A stretch of 64,000 nt of DNA, taken from NCBI RefSeq assembly GCF_900148515.1, contig NZ_FRXN01000001.1, forward strand, positions 124,001-188,000. The letters run 5' to 3'. Every line of letters starts with the position of its first letter. Position 1 is the first letter of the stretch. A model generated the notes under the pieces. That model was not told the DNA's origin, ran no database searches, and was given only the letters and a program-made list of their open reading frames with translations. Shown one piece after another: positions 1-7,890 of the stretch. This stretch comes from Algoriphagus zhangzhouensis (GTDB taxonomy: Bacteria; Bacteroidota; Bacteroidia; Cytophagales; Cyclobacteriaceae). A program made the translations under genes and the position numbers.

Positions 1-693
1 GAAAATCATCCTTCCGGCTTCATTACCTAGTAAATTGACATAGCAATAATAGCAATCGAAAATCTCTGAGCTGGATTCGATGAGTTCTTTTCTCTCCAGA
101 GTTTTACCCATTGCAAAATGGCTTGCACTTGGGTTGAAAATAAGGTCTACTTTTCTTTCCTGAAGTCTATATCCTGGTCGCACAGGGCCTCTCCAGGCAT
201 CTTCACAAATCTCAAATCCATAATGGATGTTTTTGTGATGGAAAGTCACATCTCCAAATGGAACGATCTCACCAAAAAAGTCAAATTCAACTTTTTCAAA
301 GGCCTTCCAAGGGGTAAACCAGCGAAATTCATAATGAACTCCGTCAATTGCTAGGAATTGCTTCGCGACAAAGCCTTTTAGCTGGCCATTTTCGACAATT
401 GCGACTGTATTGTATACTTGGGTGTCAATTCTAACCGGGAGGCCAACAGCAACGGTTATACCTGTTGTATGGGGGATTAAAGCCTTGAGTTGTTCGAGCG
501 CTTTTTTAGGATACCAATAGCTCAAGAAAAGGTCCTCAGAACCATAGCCGGTAATAGCTAACTCAGGAAAGCAAAGTATCTCTATCTGTTCGGATTTAGC
601 TTGCTCAATGGCATTGACAATCCTATTGAAATTCCCTTTCCAATCTAATGGAGTTTGGTTGAGAGTGGCTGCTCCGATTTTTATTGATGACAT
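1..693 (-). CDS. nadE: Glutamine-dependent NAD+ synthetase, N-terminal part (runs off window)
   Basis: The frame opens at the ATG at 693 and stays open past the left edge, giving about 231 residues. It is the nitrilase-fold glutaminase domain that hydrolyses glutamine to supply ammonia for converting deamido-NAD to NAD. Seen directly: the catalytic Glu context CFPELAITGYG, a Lys in GFVAKQFLAIDG and the Cys in YGFEICEDAW, the expected Glu-Lys-Cys triad. The C-terminal synthetase domain lies outside the window, so the two-domain form is inferred from the family. It follows rnc by 16 nt on the same strand and is probably the last visible gene of the acpP-fabF-rnc operon. A nitrilase-fold amidohydrolase without the synthetase domain cannot be strictly excluded. 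Confidence 0.85.
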   Translation of the reverse strand, partial: MSSIKIGAATLNQTPLDWKGNFNRIVNAIEQAKSEQIEILCFPELAITGYGSEDLFLSYWYPKKALEQLKALIPHTTGITVAVGLPVRIDTQVYNTVAIVENGQLKGFVAKQFLAIDGVHYEFRWFTPWKAFEKVEFDFFGEIVPFGDVTFHHKNIHYGFEICEDAWRGPVRPGYRLQERKVDLIFNPSASHFAMGKTLERKELIESSSEIFDCYYCYVNLLGNEAGRMIF

Positions 694-709
694 AGAATTG
701 ATATCAAAA

Positions 710-1450
710 TCAGGTGGCTATGTTGAGTTCTTCACAGGCATTTTTGGAGGCATCCTGTTCTGCCTTCTTTTTGGTGCTTCCTTTTCCTTGGGAAACTTCC
801 TTGTTTTCTACTTCTAAAGCAACAATGAATTCCTTGAATCGCTGGTTCCCATGGACATGTAAAACTTTAAATTCTACCTGTTTATTTTCCTTTTGGGACC
901 ATTCGATAATTTTGCTTTTGTAGTTGGTGGTGGTAGCTATCATACCTTCCAAATCAAAATGAAGCAAAATTCGCTTTAGAATAAATTTTTTGGTGAAAGC
1001 ATAGCCATGATCTAGGTAAGTGGCTCCAATAAATGCTTCCAACATATCCCCATAAAGAGATTTATTTCCAGTGAAAGTTCGGTTTTCCAGTTCCTGATCG
1101 AGGACCTTTCGAAGACCGATTTTTATACCGGTTTGGTTGAGGCTTTCTCGATTGACTAATTTGGACCTTGTTTCAGTCAAAAATCCCTCGTCTCGGTACG
1201 GGTATTTCTGGAAAAGATGTTCTGCTATTACCGAACCGAGAATAGCATCACCTAGGAATTCAAGCCGTTCATTAGAAATTTTAAATCCTTGGCTGGTTTC
1301 TTCACCTAGTCCTGCTGGAGTGATGGCAAGACGATACAGTGAAATATTAAAAGGCTTGCTGCCAGTCATCAATTTGATGGAGGCAGCAAGCCTTTTGTCT
1401 TTTTTATTGAGAAAGAGAAGATGTACTCCGAGTTGCTGAAAGAGTTTCAA
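710..1450 (-). CDS. rnc: Ribonuclease III
   Basis: Double-strand-specific endoribonuclease that matures rRNA and some mRNAs. The RNase III signature NERLEFLGDAILGSV with its metal-binding acidic residues is present, followed by the second acidic motif near YGDMLEAFIGA and a C-terminal dsRNA-binding domain ending in GKGSTKKKAEQDASKNACEE. No ATG is available near the N-terminus. The longest frame begins at a TTG at 1507, inside fabF. I prefer the TTG at 1450, 8 nt after the fabF stop, because it gives the short basic leader KLFQQL...NKKDKRLA that Bacteroidota homologues usually have. The start is therefore uncertain by 19 codons. It sits in the common acpP-fabF-rnc order. Confidence 0.93.
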   Translation of the reverse strand: MKLFQQLGVHLLFLNKKDKRLAASIKLMTGSKPFNISLYRLAITPAGLGEETSQGFKISNERLEFLGDAILGSVIAEHLFQKYPYRDEGFLTETRSKLVNRESLNQTGIKIGLRKVLDQELENRTFTGNKSLYGDMLEAFIGATYLDHGYAFTKKFILKRILLHFDLEGMIATTTNYKSKIIEWSQKENKQVEFKVLHVHGNQRFKEFIVALEVENKEVSQGKGSTKKKAEQDASKNACEELNIAT

Positions 1451-1457
1451 ACCCTGA

Positions 1458-2708
1458 TCAGTTATATTTTTTGAAAATGACAGAACAGTTGTGACCGCCA
1501 AATCCAAAAGTGTTACTCAAAGCATAATTTACTTCCCTTTGCTGAGCTTTATTAAAGGTCAAGTTTAATCCCGGATCAAAGGTTTCATCATCGGTGAAAT
1601 GATTGATGGTAGGAGGGATTATGCCTGTTTGAATGGCCTTGATAGAAGCAATTGCTTCAATAGCACCTGCGGCACCTAAAAGGTGGCCCGTCATGGATTT
1701 GGTACTACTGATATTCAATTTGTATGCATGCTCACCAAATATTTTTTGGATTGCTTTGGTTTCACTTACATCTCCTAGTGGAGTGGAAGTCCCGTGCACA
1801 TTGATATAATCAATATCTTCTGGTTTCAAATTGGCGTCTTGAAGAGCGAAATCCATCACAGAGCTTGCTCCCAATCCTTCTGGATGTGGTGCTGTTATGT
1901 GATTGGCATCTGCAGACATTCCGCCACCTACGAGCTCAGCGTAAATCTTAGCTCCACGGGCTTTGGCATGTTCATATTCTTCAAGGATCAATGCTCCCGC
2001 ACCTTCACCTAATACAAATCCGTCTCTATCCTTATCAAATGGTCTGGAAGCAGTTTCTGGAGAATCATTTCTTTGGGAAAGTGCCTTCATGGCATTAAAC
2101 CCACCGATTCCCGCTTCAGTCACTGCAGCTTCAGAACCACCGGAAATAAAGATATCTGCTTTGCCTAATCTGATGTAATTGAATGCATCAATCAGGGCAT
2201 TGGTAGCAGATGCACAAGCAGATACGGTAACAAAGTTTGGTCCTCTAAATCCATACTTAATGGAAATAAAGCCTGCACTAATGTCAGCGATCATTTTTGG
2301 GATAAAGAAAGGGTTGAATCGAGGAGTCCCGTCACCATTCGCAAAATAAGTCACCTCATCTTGAAATGTTTTCAGACCGCCGATACCCGATCCCCAAATT
2401 ACACCTGCTCTGGATTTGTCGATTGTTTCTAGATCCAAACCGGAGTCTGCCATGGCCTCGTCCGCTGTGATCATAGCATATTGAGTGAAAGGGTCCATTT
2501 TTCTGGCTTCCTTTCGATCAATAAACTGATCCAGGTCAAGGTTTTTTACTTCACAAGCAAACTGGGTTTTGAAAAGTGAAGCGTCGAACTTGGTAATTGG
2601 CGCAGCGCCACTTACACCCGCAACCAATCCCTTCCAAAATTCTTCGGAAGTATTGCCAATGGGGGTAAGGGCACCAATACCAGTTACAACAACTCTTTTT
2701 AAATTCAT
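1458..2708 (-). CDS. fabF: Beta-ketoacyl-ACP synthase II (FabF)
   Basis: Condensing enzyme of type II fatty acid synthesis: it adds malonyl-ACP to an acyl-ACP and extends the chain by two carbons. The 416-residue length is normal for FabF. Seen directly: nucleophile Cys165 in VSACASATNA, the first catalytic His in NVHGTSTPLGD, the second His in KSMTGHLLGAAGA, and the glycine-rich end NTFGFGGHN. It starts at an ATG 19 nt after the acpP stop on the same strand, so it is cotranscribed with its carrier-protein substrate gene, with rnc following. The Cys-His-His triad argues against a decarboxylase-like (KSQ) paralogue. Confidence 0.97.
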   Translation of the reverse strand: MNLKRVVVTGIGALTPIGNTSEEFWKGLVAGVSGAAPITKFDASLFKTQFACEVKNLDLDQFIDRKEARKMDPFTQYAMITADEAMADSGLDLETIDKSRAGVIWGSGIGGLKTFQDEVTYFANGDGTPRFNPFFIPKMIADISAGFISIKYGFRGPNFVTVSACASATNALIDAFNYIRLGKADIFISGGSEAAVTEAGIGGFNAMKALSQRNDSPETASRPFDKDRDGFVLGEGAGALILEEYEHAKARGAKIYAELVGGGMSADANHITAPHPEGLGASSVMDFALQDANLKPEDIDYINVHGTSTPLGDVSETKAIQKIFGEHAYKLNISSTKSMTGHLLGAAGAIEAIASIKAIQTGIIPPTINHFTDDETFDPGLNLTFNKAQQREVNYALSNTFGFGGHNCSVIFKKYN

Positions 2709-2727
2709 GGAATGAATTTATTGGTTA

Positions 2728-2964
2728 TTATTTTACGTTAGCCTCAAGGTAGGAAACAGCCTGTCCCACCGTGCCGATTTGCTCAGCCTGATCATCTGGG
2801 ATAGAGATGTTGAATTCTTTTTCGAATTCCATGATTAGTTCTACAGTGTCAAGAGAGTCAGCTCCCAAGTCATTGGTGAAGCTAGCTTCCATAGTCACTT
2901 CAGATTCTTCAACGCCCAGTTTGTCAACGATGATGGCTTTTACTTTTTGTGCAATTTCAGACAT
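2728..2964 (-). CDS. acpP: Acyl carrier protein
   Basis: A small acidic carrier protein of 78 residues that holds the growing acyl chain on a phosphopantetheine arm during fatty acid synthesis. The attachment site Ser37 sits in the classic [12 protein letters not shown] motif, and the four-helix pattern and length match the family. It is the first gene of the minus-strand group acpP-fabF-rnc. The upstream 150 bp separates it from the divergent 3117/pyk pair and must hold its promoter. Confidence 0.97.
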   Translation of the reverse strand: MSEIAQKVKAIIVDKLGVEESEVTMEASFTNDLGADSLDTVELIMEFEKEFNISIPDDQAEQIGTVGQAVSYLEANVK

Positions 2965-3065
2965 TTTGTGATCAGTTTAGTTAATAACACTCCGCAAAGA
3001 AATATATTTATAAGCTAATTGACAAAGAAATGATTCAAGTAAATTTTTAAGCAAATTGCCTTTTC
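2965..3065 (-). promoter_or_regulatory. Probable acpP promoter region (weak match)
   Basis: Intergenic, AT-rich. Read on the minus strand there are two TTTG boxes (complement of CAAA at 3023-3026 and 2995-2998) about 24 bp apart, which resembles the Bacteroidota -33/-7 arrangement. However, the downstream box is TTTCTTTG rather than TAnnTTTG. This is a positional inference only. Confidence 0.3.
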
Positions 3066-3094
3066 TTTGTGTAGAATTTAATTTTCTAACTTTG
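3066..3094 (+). promoter_or_regulatory. Bacteroidota-type promoter for the 3117-pyk unit
   Basis: A TTTG box at 3066-3069 and a full TAnnTTTG -7 box (TAACTTTG) at 3087-3094 are separated by 17 bp. This matches the consensus of the major Bacteroidota sigma factor. The -7 box ends 22 nt before the ATG at 3117, so the transcript leader would be short. Confidence 0.55.
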
Positions 3095-3116
3095 TTTAGC
3101 TCCATTTTCTTCCTCC

Positions 3117-3545
3117 ATGAAGAAGGTAAAATTACAGATTGAACATACGTATGATTTTGATGTATTGGGCCTTGTGTCCCCTGTGAGGGACTATAAGATG
3201 GCCTGGTTGATCAATCGGCAATTGGACCTGGACCTCATTAAATGGGAGGACTTAGAAATTGAGTTTCTTTCGGATCCACAACTGAAAATTAGTCAATATT
3301 TCCTTTCTTTACCGCATGGATATGTTCAATTGCTCAAAAACAAAGCCCTAAACACCAACAACCAGGTGTCTTATCTCATCCCTGAGCTGAAGTCCATGGA
3401 TTATTTCCTTTTGGTACAAGACCAAACCTTTCAAATAAGTATTAATACATTTGTAAACGAACTGGCGAAAATTCCTTTTATTCAGAACGTGATGAAATTG
3501 GACGTCAGCAAACTTAAATCTAAAGAGAACCTGTTAACTTATTAA
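3117..3545 (+). CDS. IPExxxVDY family protein
   Basis: A 142-residue cytoplasmic protein with no signal peptide or membrane segment. The family-naming motif appears as LIPELKSMDYFLLV, with Met in place of the usual Val. Its function is unknown. It ends 6 nt before pyk on the same strand and shares the promoter seen at 3066-3094, so the two are surely cotranscribed. Pairing with pyruvate kinase and divergence from acpP-fabF-rnc is, from memory, a recurrent Bacteroidota arrangement. That suggests a housekeeping rather than accessory role. Confidence 0.85.
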   Translation: MKKVKLQIEHTYDFDVLGLVSPVRDYKMAWLINRQLDLDLIKWEDLEIEFLSDPQLKISQYFLSLPHGYVQLLKNKALNTNNQVSYLIPELKSMDYFLLVQDQTFQISINTFVNELAKIPFIQNVMKLDVSKLKSKENLLTY

Positions 3546-3551
3546 AAATCA

Positions 3552-4976
3552 ATGAGTCATATTAACAAAACCAAGATACTTGCGACCATAGGCCCTGCAT
3601 CTAATAATTATGAGACGATCAAAAGTCTTGCCTTGGCCGGCGCTAATGTATTTAGATTGAATTTTTCTCATGGATCCCATGATGTTCACCAAGCCAATAT
3701 TGAAATCATCCGCAAAGTAAATGCAGAGATGAATTGGAATTTGGGGATTCTTCAAGATTTGCAAGGTCCTAAAATCCGCGTTGGAGAAGTTGAAAACAAC
3801 GGAGTTGAAATCAAGCCTGGAGAACCTATCACCATCACCAATGATCCGGTAATAGGGACAAGTTCTTTGGTGAGCACTGTTTACCAAAATCTTCCAAATG
3901 ATGTAGTTCCTGGAGATCGTATTTTGATTGATGATGGAAACTTGGAAGTGGTAGTTAATGATACTGATGGAAAGAACGTTAACTGTACCGTAATTCACGG
4001 TGGAATTTTGAAATCAAGAAAAGGTATCAACCTTCCAAATACCAAAGTATCTGCTCCATCATTGACTGAAAAAGACATTGAAGATTTAGCTTTTGGCTTG
4101 AGCCAAGATGTAGATTGGATTGCACTTTCTTTTGTGCGTTCTGCTGAGGATATCGTTGACTTGAGAGAAAGAATCCAAAAAGCTGGAAAGCATTGTAAGA
4201 TTGTTGCTAAGATTGAAAAGCCTGAAGCTTTAGAAAATATTGATGCCATCATCGAAGCTACAGATGCAATCATGGTAGCTCGTGGTGATTTGGGTGTGGA
4301 AGTTCCAATGGAAATCGTTCCACTTTGGCAAAAGAAAATGGTTGCAAAGTGTAAACTAGCTAGCAAACCAGTGATCATTGCCACTCAGATGATGGAAAGT
4401 ATGATTACTAATCCTCGTCCTACTCGTGCAGAGACCAATGACGTGGGTAATGCAGTATTGGATGGTGCGGATGCAGTGATGCTTTCTGCAGAAACAGCTT
4501 CAGGAAAATACCCTGTGAATGCAGTGAAGGCAATGAGCAGCATTATCAGCTATTTGGAGCAGAATGCAGATATCTACCACAATTTGTATAAAATTCCTGA
4601 AGAAGATCCGACTTTCTTGAGCAGCAATTTGATTTTGATGGCTTCTAGACTTTCAAGAAATGTCAGTGCAAAAGCAATCGTAGGAATCACTTCTTCCGGC
4701 TTTACTGCTTTCAAAATTGCTTCTCACAGACCTTCAGCTGGTGTATTTATTTTCACAAGAAATAGATCATTGATTACTCAGATGTCTTTGGTTTGGGGTG
4801 TGAAAGCTTATTTCTATGAAAATCAGGTTTCCACTGACGCTACTTTTGTAGATATCGAAAAGACTCTTCAAAATGATGGACATGTAAGCTCTGGCGATTT
4901 GATCATCAATACTGCTAGCATGCCGTTGAAAGCAAAAGGAAGAACGAATATGTTGAAAATCCACATGGTGGAATAG
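3552..4976 (+). CDS. pyk: Pyruvate kinase
   Basis: Last step of glycolysis: phosphoenolpyruvate plus ADP gives pyruvate plus ATP. The 474-residue length is standard. Motifs in order: N-terminal TKILATIGPAS, the substrate region NFSHGSHDVH, catalytic Lys in VAKIEKPEALENI, metal ligands in MVARGDLGVEVP, and the signature MMESMITNPRPTRAETNDV. The C-terminal domain is present and ends cleanly. It follows the IPExxxVDY gene by 6 nt and is closed by a hairpin terminator at 4995-5028. Confidence 0.97.
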   Translation: MSHINKTKILATIGPASNNYETIKSLALAGANVFRLNFSHGSHDVHQANIEIIRKVNAEMNWNLGILQDLQGPKIRVGEVENNGVEIKPGEPITITNDPVIGTSSLVSTVYQNLPNDVVPGDRILIDDGNLEVVVNDTDGKNVNCTVIHGGILKSRKGINLPNTKVSAPSLTEKDIEDLAFGLSQDVDWIALSFVRSAEDIVDLRERIQKAGKHCKIVAKIEKPEALENIDAIIEATDAIMVARGDLGVEVPMEIVPLWQKKMVAKCKLASKPVIIATQMMESMITNPRPTRAETNDVGNAVLDGADAVMLSAETASGKYPVNAVKAMSSIISYLEQNADIYHNLYKIPEEDPTFLSSNLILMASRLSRNVSAKAIVGITSSGFTAFKIASHRPSAGVFIFTRNRSLITQMSLVWGVKAYFYENQVSTDATFVDIEKTLQNDGHVSSGDLIINTASMPLKAKGRTNMLKIHMVE

Positions 4977-4994
4977 ACCATAATTATTCAAGTG

Positions 4995-5028
4995 AAAGGC
5001 TGATTCCTTAAGGGTTTCAGCCTTTTTT
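4995..5028 (+). terminator. Rho-independent terminator after pyk
   Basis: Arms AAAGGCTGA and TCAGCCTTT flank a 13-nt loop and are followed by a run of six T. It lies 18 nt beyond the pyk stop. Confidence 0.85.
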
Positions 5029-5144
5029 GTTTTTCGGCTCATCCCTTTAAAACTTCAATTGAGCTAGGTAATCAAACAGTTCAAGGAAGATTTTTTCAGG
5101 TTCAAGTAAATAGAGCGGTTGTTCTAGAAACAACTAATGTAGCT

Positions 5145-7010
5145 ATGACAAAATTATTTAAGTACTTCTTTTTGGGGTCGATTTTTCTCTCGATCCTTTC
5201 CTGTGATGATGAGGACTATCAAGGTCCGATTCCTTATCCAACCTTAATGGAAGCGGCTGAAGATGCCGGATTGACTACTTTGGTGACCGCGGTTAGATCC
5301 ATTCCGGGTCTTGAAGCAACTCTTCAGGATCAAGATCAAATTACAGTGTTTGCTCCAACTAATGATGCATTTGCTAATGCACTTCAAGAATTTGGAGCGA
5401 CAGATTTAAATGGATTGGTTGAAAAGGTGGGAGGAGCTATGAATGTGCAGACTGTTTTGGGATTTCATGTCGTTCCTTCCAAGATTTTCTCACGAAATCT
5501 TCAGGATATCAATTATGTAAATACACTTGCTGGGCAAGCTTTAAAGATTGAAAAGTCTTCGCAAGGAGTTACTATCACTGATTATGCAGGAAATACTTCC
5601 CGTGTCATCCAAGCAGATGTGAAAATTGAAAATGGAGTGGTTCATGTGATTGATCAGGTATTGATTCCATCAATCGAGTTACCTGCTCCGACTTTAGTAG
5701 AAGCAGCGACAAAATATAATTTAACAACACTTATCACAGCGGTTACAGCCGTGGATGGGTTAGCTGAAAGCCTATTGTCGGCCGACCAGATTACAGTATT
5801 TGCACCAACCAATGAAGCGTTTGCTGCAGCCTTGAATGATTTTAATGCCTCAAGCTTAGATGAGCTGGTAGTGAAAATAGGAGGAGTTGAAAATCTGGAG
5901 AAGGTTTTAGGATTTCATGTCGTTCCTGCGGTGGCATTTTCGGGGGATTTGAATGCAAGTAATACGTTTACAACGCTTTCTGGTCAAGAAATAATGGTAG
6001 AAGTTTCAGGTGGAACTGTGACGGTAATTGATCAATGGGGTAGAACGGCTCAAGTGGTAGCGGCTGATATTGAAATCGCTAATGGTGTCGTACATGTTCT
6101 TAACGGAATGATGCTTCCTGATTTGATGCTTCCAAATGTTGTAGAAGCTGCTCAGGCTGCAGGTTTGACCACCCTAATAGATGCCGTGACTGCAGCAGGA
6201 TTAGGAAATGCGCTTTTGGGAGCTGAAGCCATGACCGTTTTCGCTCCGACCAATGATGCGTTTGCTGCAGCATTGGAAGCATATGATGCTGACAATTTAG
6301 ACCAACTGGTAACCAAAATAGGTGGAATTGAAAACCTACAAACTATACTTGGATTCCACGTCGTTCCTGCTGTAGCATTCTCTACAGATTTAGAAGCAAC
6401 GAATACATTTACCACTTTAGCTGGACAAGATCTGACAGTGATGGCTAGTAGTTCAGGAGTGATGGTGACTGATGCGTGGGGAAATTCAGCCCAAGTAGTA
6501 GTTGCCGATGTGGCCATCGAAAATGGGGTAGTTCACGTGATTGATGGAGTTCTACTTCCAGAGTTTTCTCTGCCAAATGTGGTTGAAGCCGCAACAGCTG
6601 CAAATTTGAATATTTTGATTCAGGCAGTTACCGCAGCCGGTTTGGGACAGACTTTATTGGATGCAGAGGAAATGACTGTTTTTGCTCCAACCGATCAGGC
6701 TTTTATGAATTTGTTAACTGATCTGGGAGCGGGTTCTTTGGAGGAATTGGTTAATATGATTGGTCTAGATGGTGTTCAAAAGACTCTTGGATTTCATGTA
6801 GTTCCTGCTGCTGCATTTTCATTTGACTTAGTTGAAGGAACTCAAATGGTTCCAACTTTGGCAGGAGAAGAATTGACCGTTACCAAATCTGGATCTGGAG
6901 TAACCGTGACCGATGCCATGGGGAATACCTATAATGTCGTAGCTGCAGATGTGGCAATCGAGAACGGCGTTGTGCATGTGATTGACGGGGTCTTATTACC
7001 GACTCTTTAA
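5145..7010 (+). CDS. Lipoprotein with four tandem FAS1 (fasciclin) domains
   Basis: A 621-residue surface or periplasmic protein. The N-terminus has a lipoprotein signal peptide (hydrophobic run, then LSILSC, with the Cys followed by DDED). Four fasciclin repeats follow, starting near residues 32, 181, 328 and 475, each about 147 residues. Each carries the H1-type block TVFAPTN/DxAF, a GFHVVP segment and an IENGVVHVIDGVLLP end. FAS1 domains usually mediate adhesion or matrix contacts. The repeats are very similar to each other, which points to internal duplication. It is a single-gene unit between terminators at 4995 and 7036. Confidence 0.93.
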   Translation: MTKLFKYFFLGSIFLSILSCDDEDYQGPIPYPTLMEAAEDAGLTTLVTAVRSIPGLEATLQDQDQITVFAPTNDAFANALQEFGATDLNGLVEKVGGAMNVQTVLGFHVVPSKIFSRNLQDINYVNTLAGQALKIEKSSQGVTITDYAGNTSRVIQADVKIENGVVHVIDQVLIPSIELPAPTLVEAATKYNLTTLITAVTAVDGLAESLLSADQITVFAPTNEAFAAALNDFNASSLDELVVKIGGVENLEKVLGFHVVPAVAFSGDLNASNTFTTLSGQEIMVEVSGGTVTVIDQWGRTAQVVAADIEIANGVVHVLNGMMLPDLMLPNVVEAAQAAGLTTLIDAVTAAGLGNALLGAEAMTVFAPTNDAFAAALEAYDADNLDQLVTKIGGIENLQTILGFHVVPAVAFSTDLEATNTFTTLAGQDLTVMASSSGVMVTDAWGNSAQVVVADVAIENGVVHVIDGVLLPEFSLPNVVEAATAANLNILIQAVTAAGLGQTLLDAEEMTVFAPTDQAFMNLLTDLGAGSLEELVNMIGLDGVQKTLGFHVVPAAAFSFDLVEGTQMVPTLAGEELTVTKSGSGVTVTDAMGNTYNVVAADVAIENGVVHVIDGVLLPTL

Positions 7011-7035
7011 TATTAATTTCAGACAGGCACATCGA

Positions 7036-7064
7036 GGGGTAGAGGTTTCTACCCCTTTTTTTTT
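7036..7064 (+). terminator. Rho-independent terminator after the FAS1 lipoprotein gene
   Basis: GGGGTAGA and TCTACCCC form a perfect 8-bp stem with a 4-nt loop, followed by nine T. Confidence 0.9.
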
Positions 7065-7131
7065 AAACATTTTTCAATTGACCCAGTTCTAAAAGTGCCC
7101 CAGTTTCCACAATTTTTAACCCAAATAATCG

Positions 7132-7890
7132 ATGAATATTCTTCTAGTAGGCTGTGATTCAGTAAGTCAAAATTTGGTTAGAAACGCATTGAGATTGACC
7201 GAATTTCCGAATTCCTGCTTTTTAGCTTTATCTCCTTTGCAATTCCTCGAAGATTCAAGCCCCAATTTTGACCAATTTGACTTGATCTTTTGTCAAGTCT
7301 CTGATTCAGAGCCCTTTGTTTTTGATGTTTTGAAAAGGGATAGCATTGCTACTCCGATAATTTTTTTAGCCCATTCAACCGAATATGCGTATCAGGCTAC
7401 TCAGTTTTTTTGCTTGGACTTCATCGTTTTGCCAGCCAATGAAAATAGGATCATTCAGGCTTTTGAAAAGACCAGAAAAATCAATTCGATGCTGGCTTCC
7501 AAATTTAGGAAAGAAAATAGATGGAATGAAGAAAAGCCCAAATCTTTCAGAAAGCGATTTTTAACTAAAATAGGGAAGAAGTACGTATTTATTCCGACTC
7601 AGGAAATTGCTTTTTTCTTTACCGAAGACGGGATTACTTATTTAATGGAAAATGGCTCATCTAATAAATACATCCTCAATCACAGCCTCAATGAGCTGGA
7701 AAATGATTTGCTGGACCCTTTTCATTTTTACAGAATCAATCGCTCGATGATCATTAATTTAGAAAGTCTCATCGAAATCAAACCTTATGTCAATGGAAGA
7801 TTGGCCCTTTCAATGAATTCAAAATTTGAGGAAATGGTGGTGGTAGCCCGGGAAAGGGTGACCGAATTCAAAAACTGGATCAACCAATAA
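7132..7890 (+). CDS. LytTR-type regulator with degenerate receiver domain
   Basis: A 252-residue cytoplasmic protein. Residues ~1-120 have the length and layout of a response-regulator receiver (MNILLVGCDS, DQFDLIFCQVSD, TPIIFLAH). The acidic pair after strand 1 is replaced by GC, and the position expected to hold the phospho-accepting Asp appears to be Gln55. Residues ~145-250 are a LytTR DNA-binding domain (FIPTQEIAFFFTEDGITYL, FYRINRSMIINLESL). No LytS/YehU-type kinase gene is adjacent. I infer a transcription factor that either is not phosphorylated or senses by another route. It is convergent with the NFACT gene, with stops touching at 7890/7891. Confidence 0.8.
   Translation: MNILLVGCDSVSQNLVRNALRLTEFPNSCFLALSPLQFLEDSSPNFDQFDLIFCQVSDSEPFVFDVLKRDSIATPIIFLAHSTEYAYQATQFFCLDFIVLPANENRIIQAFEKTRKINSMLASKFRKENRWNEEKPKSFRKRFLTKIGKKYVFIPTQEIAFFFTEDGITYLMENGSSNKYILNHSLNELENDLLDPFHFYRINRSMIINLESLIEIKPYVNGRLALSMNSKFEEMVVVARERVTEFKNWINQ

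Noticed and set aside
6152..6517. 121-codon open frame on the minus strand inside the FAS1 gene
   Set aside because: Opposite-strand shadow of the repetitive FAS1 coding sequence; the repeats make long antisense frames likely, and it has no promoter or domain.
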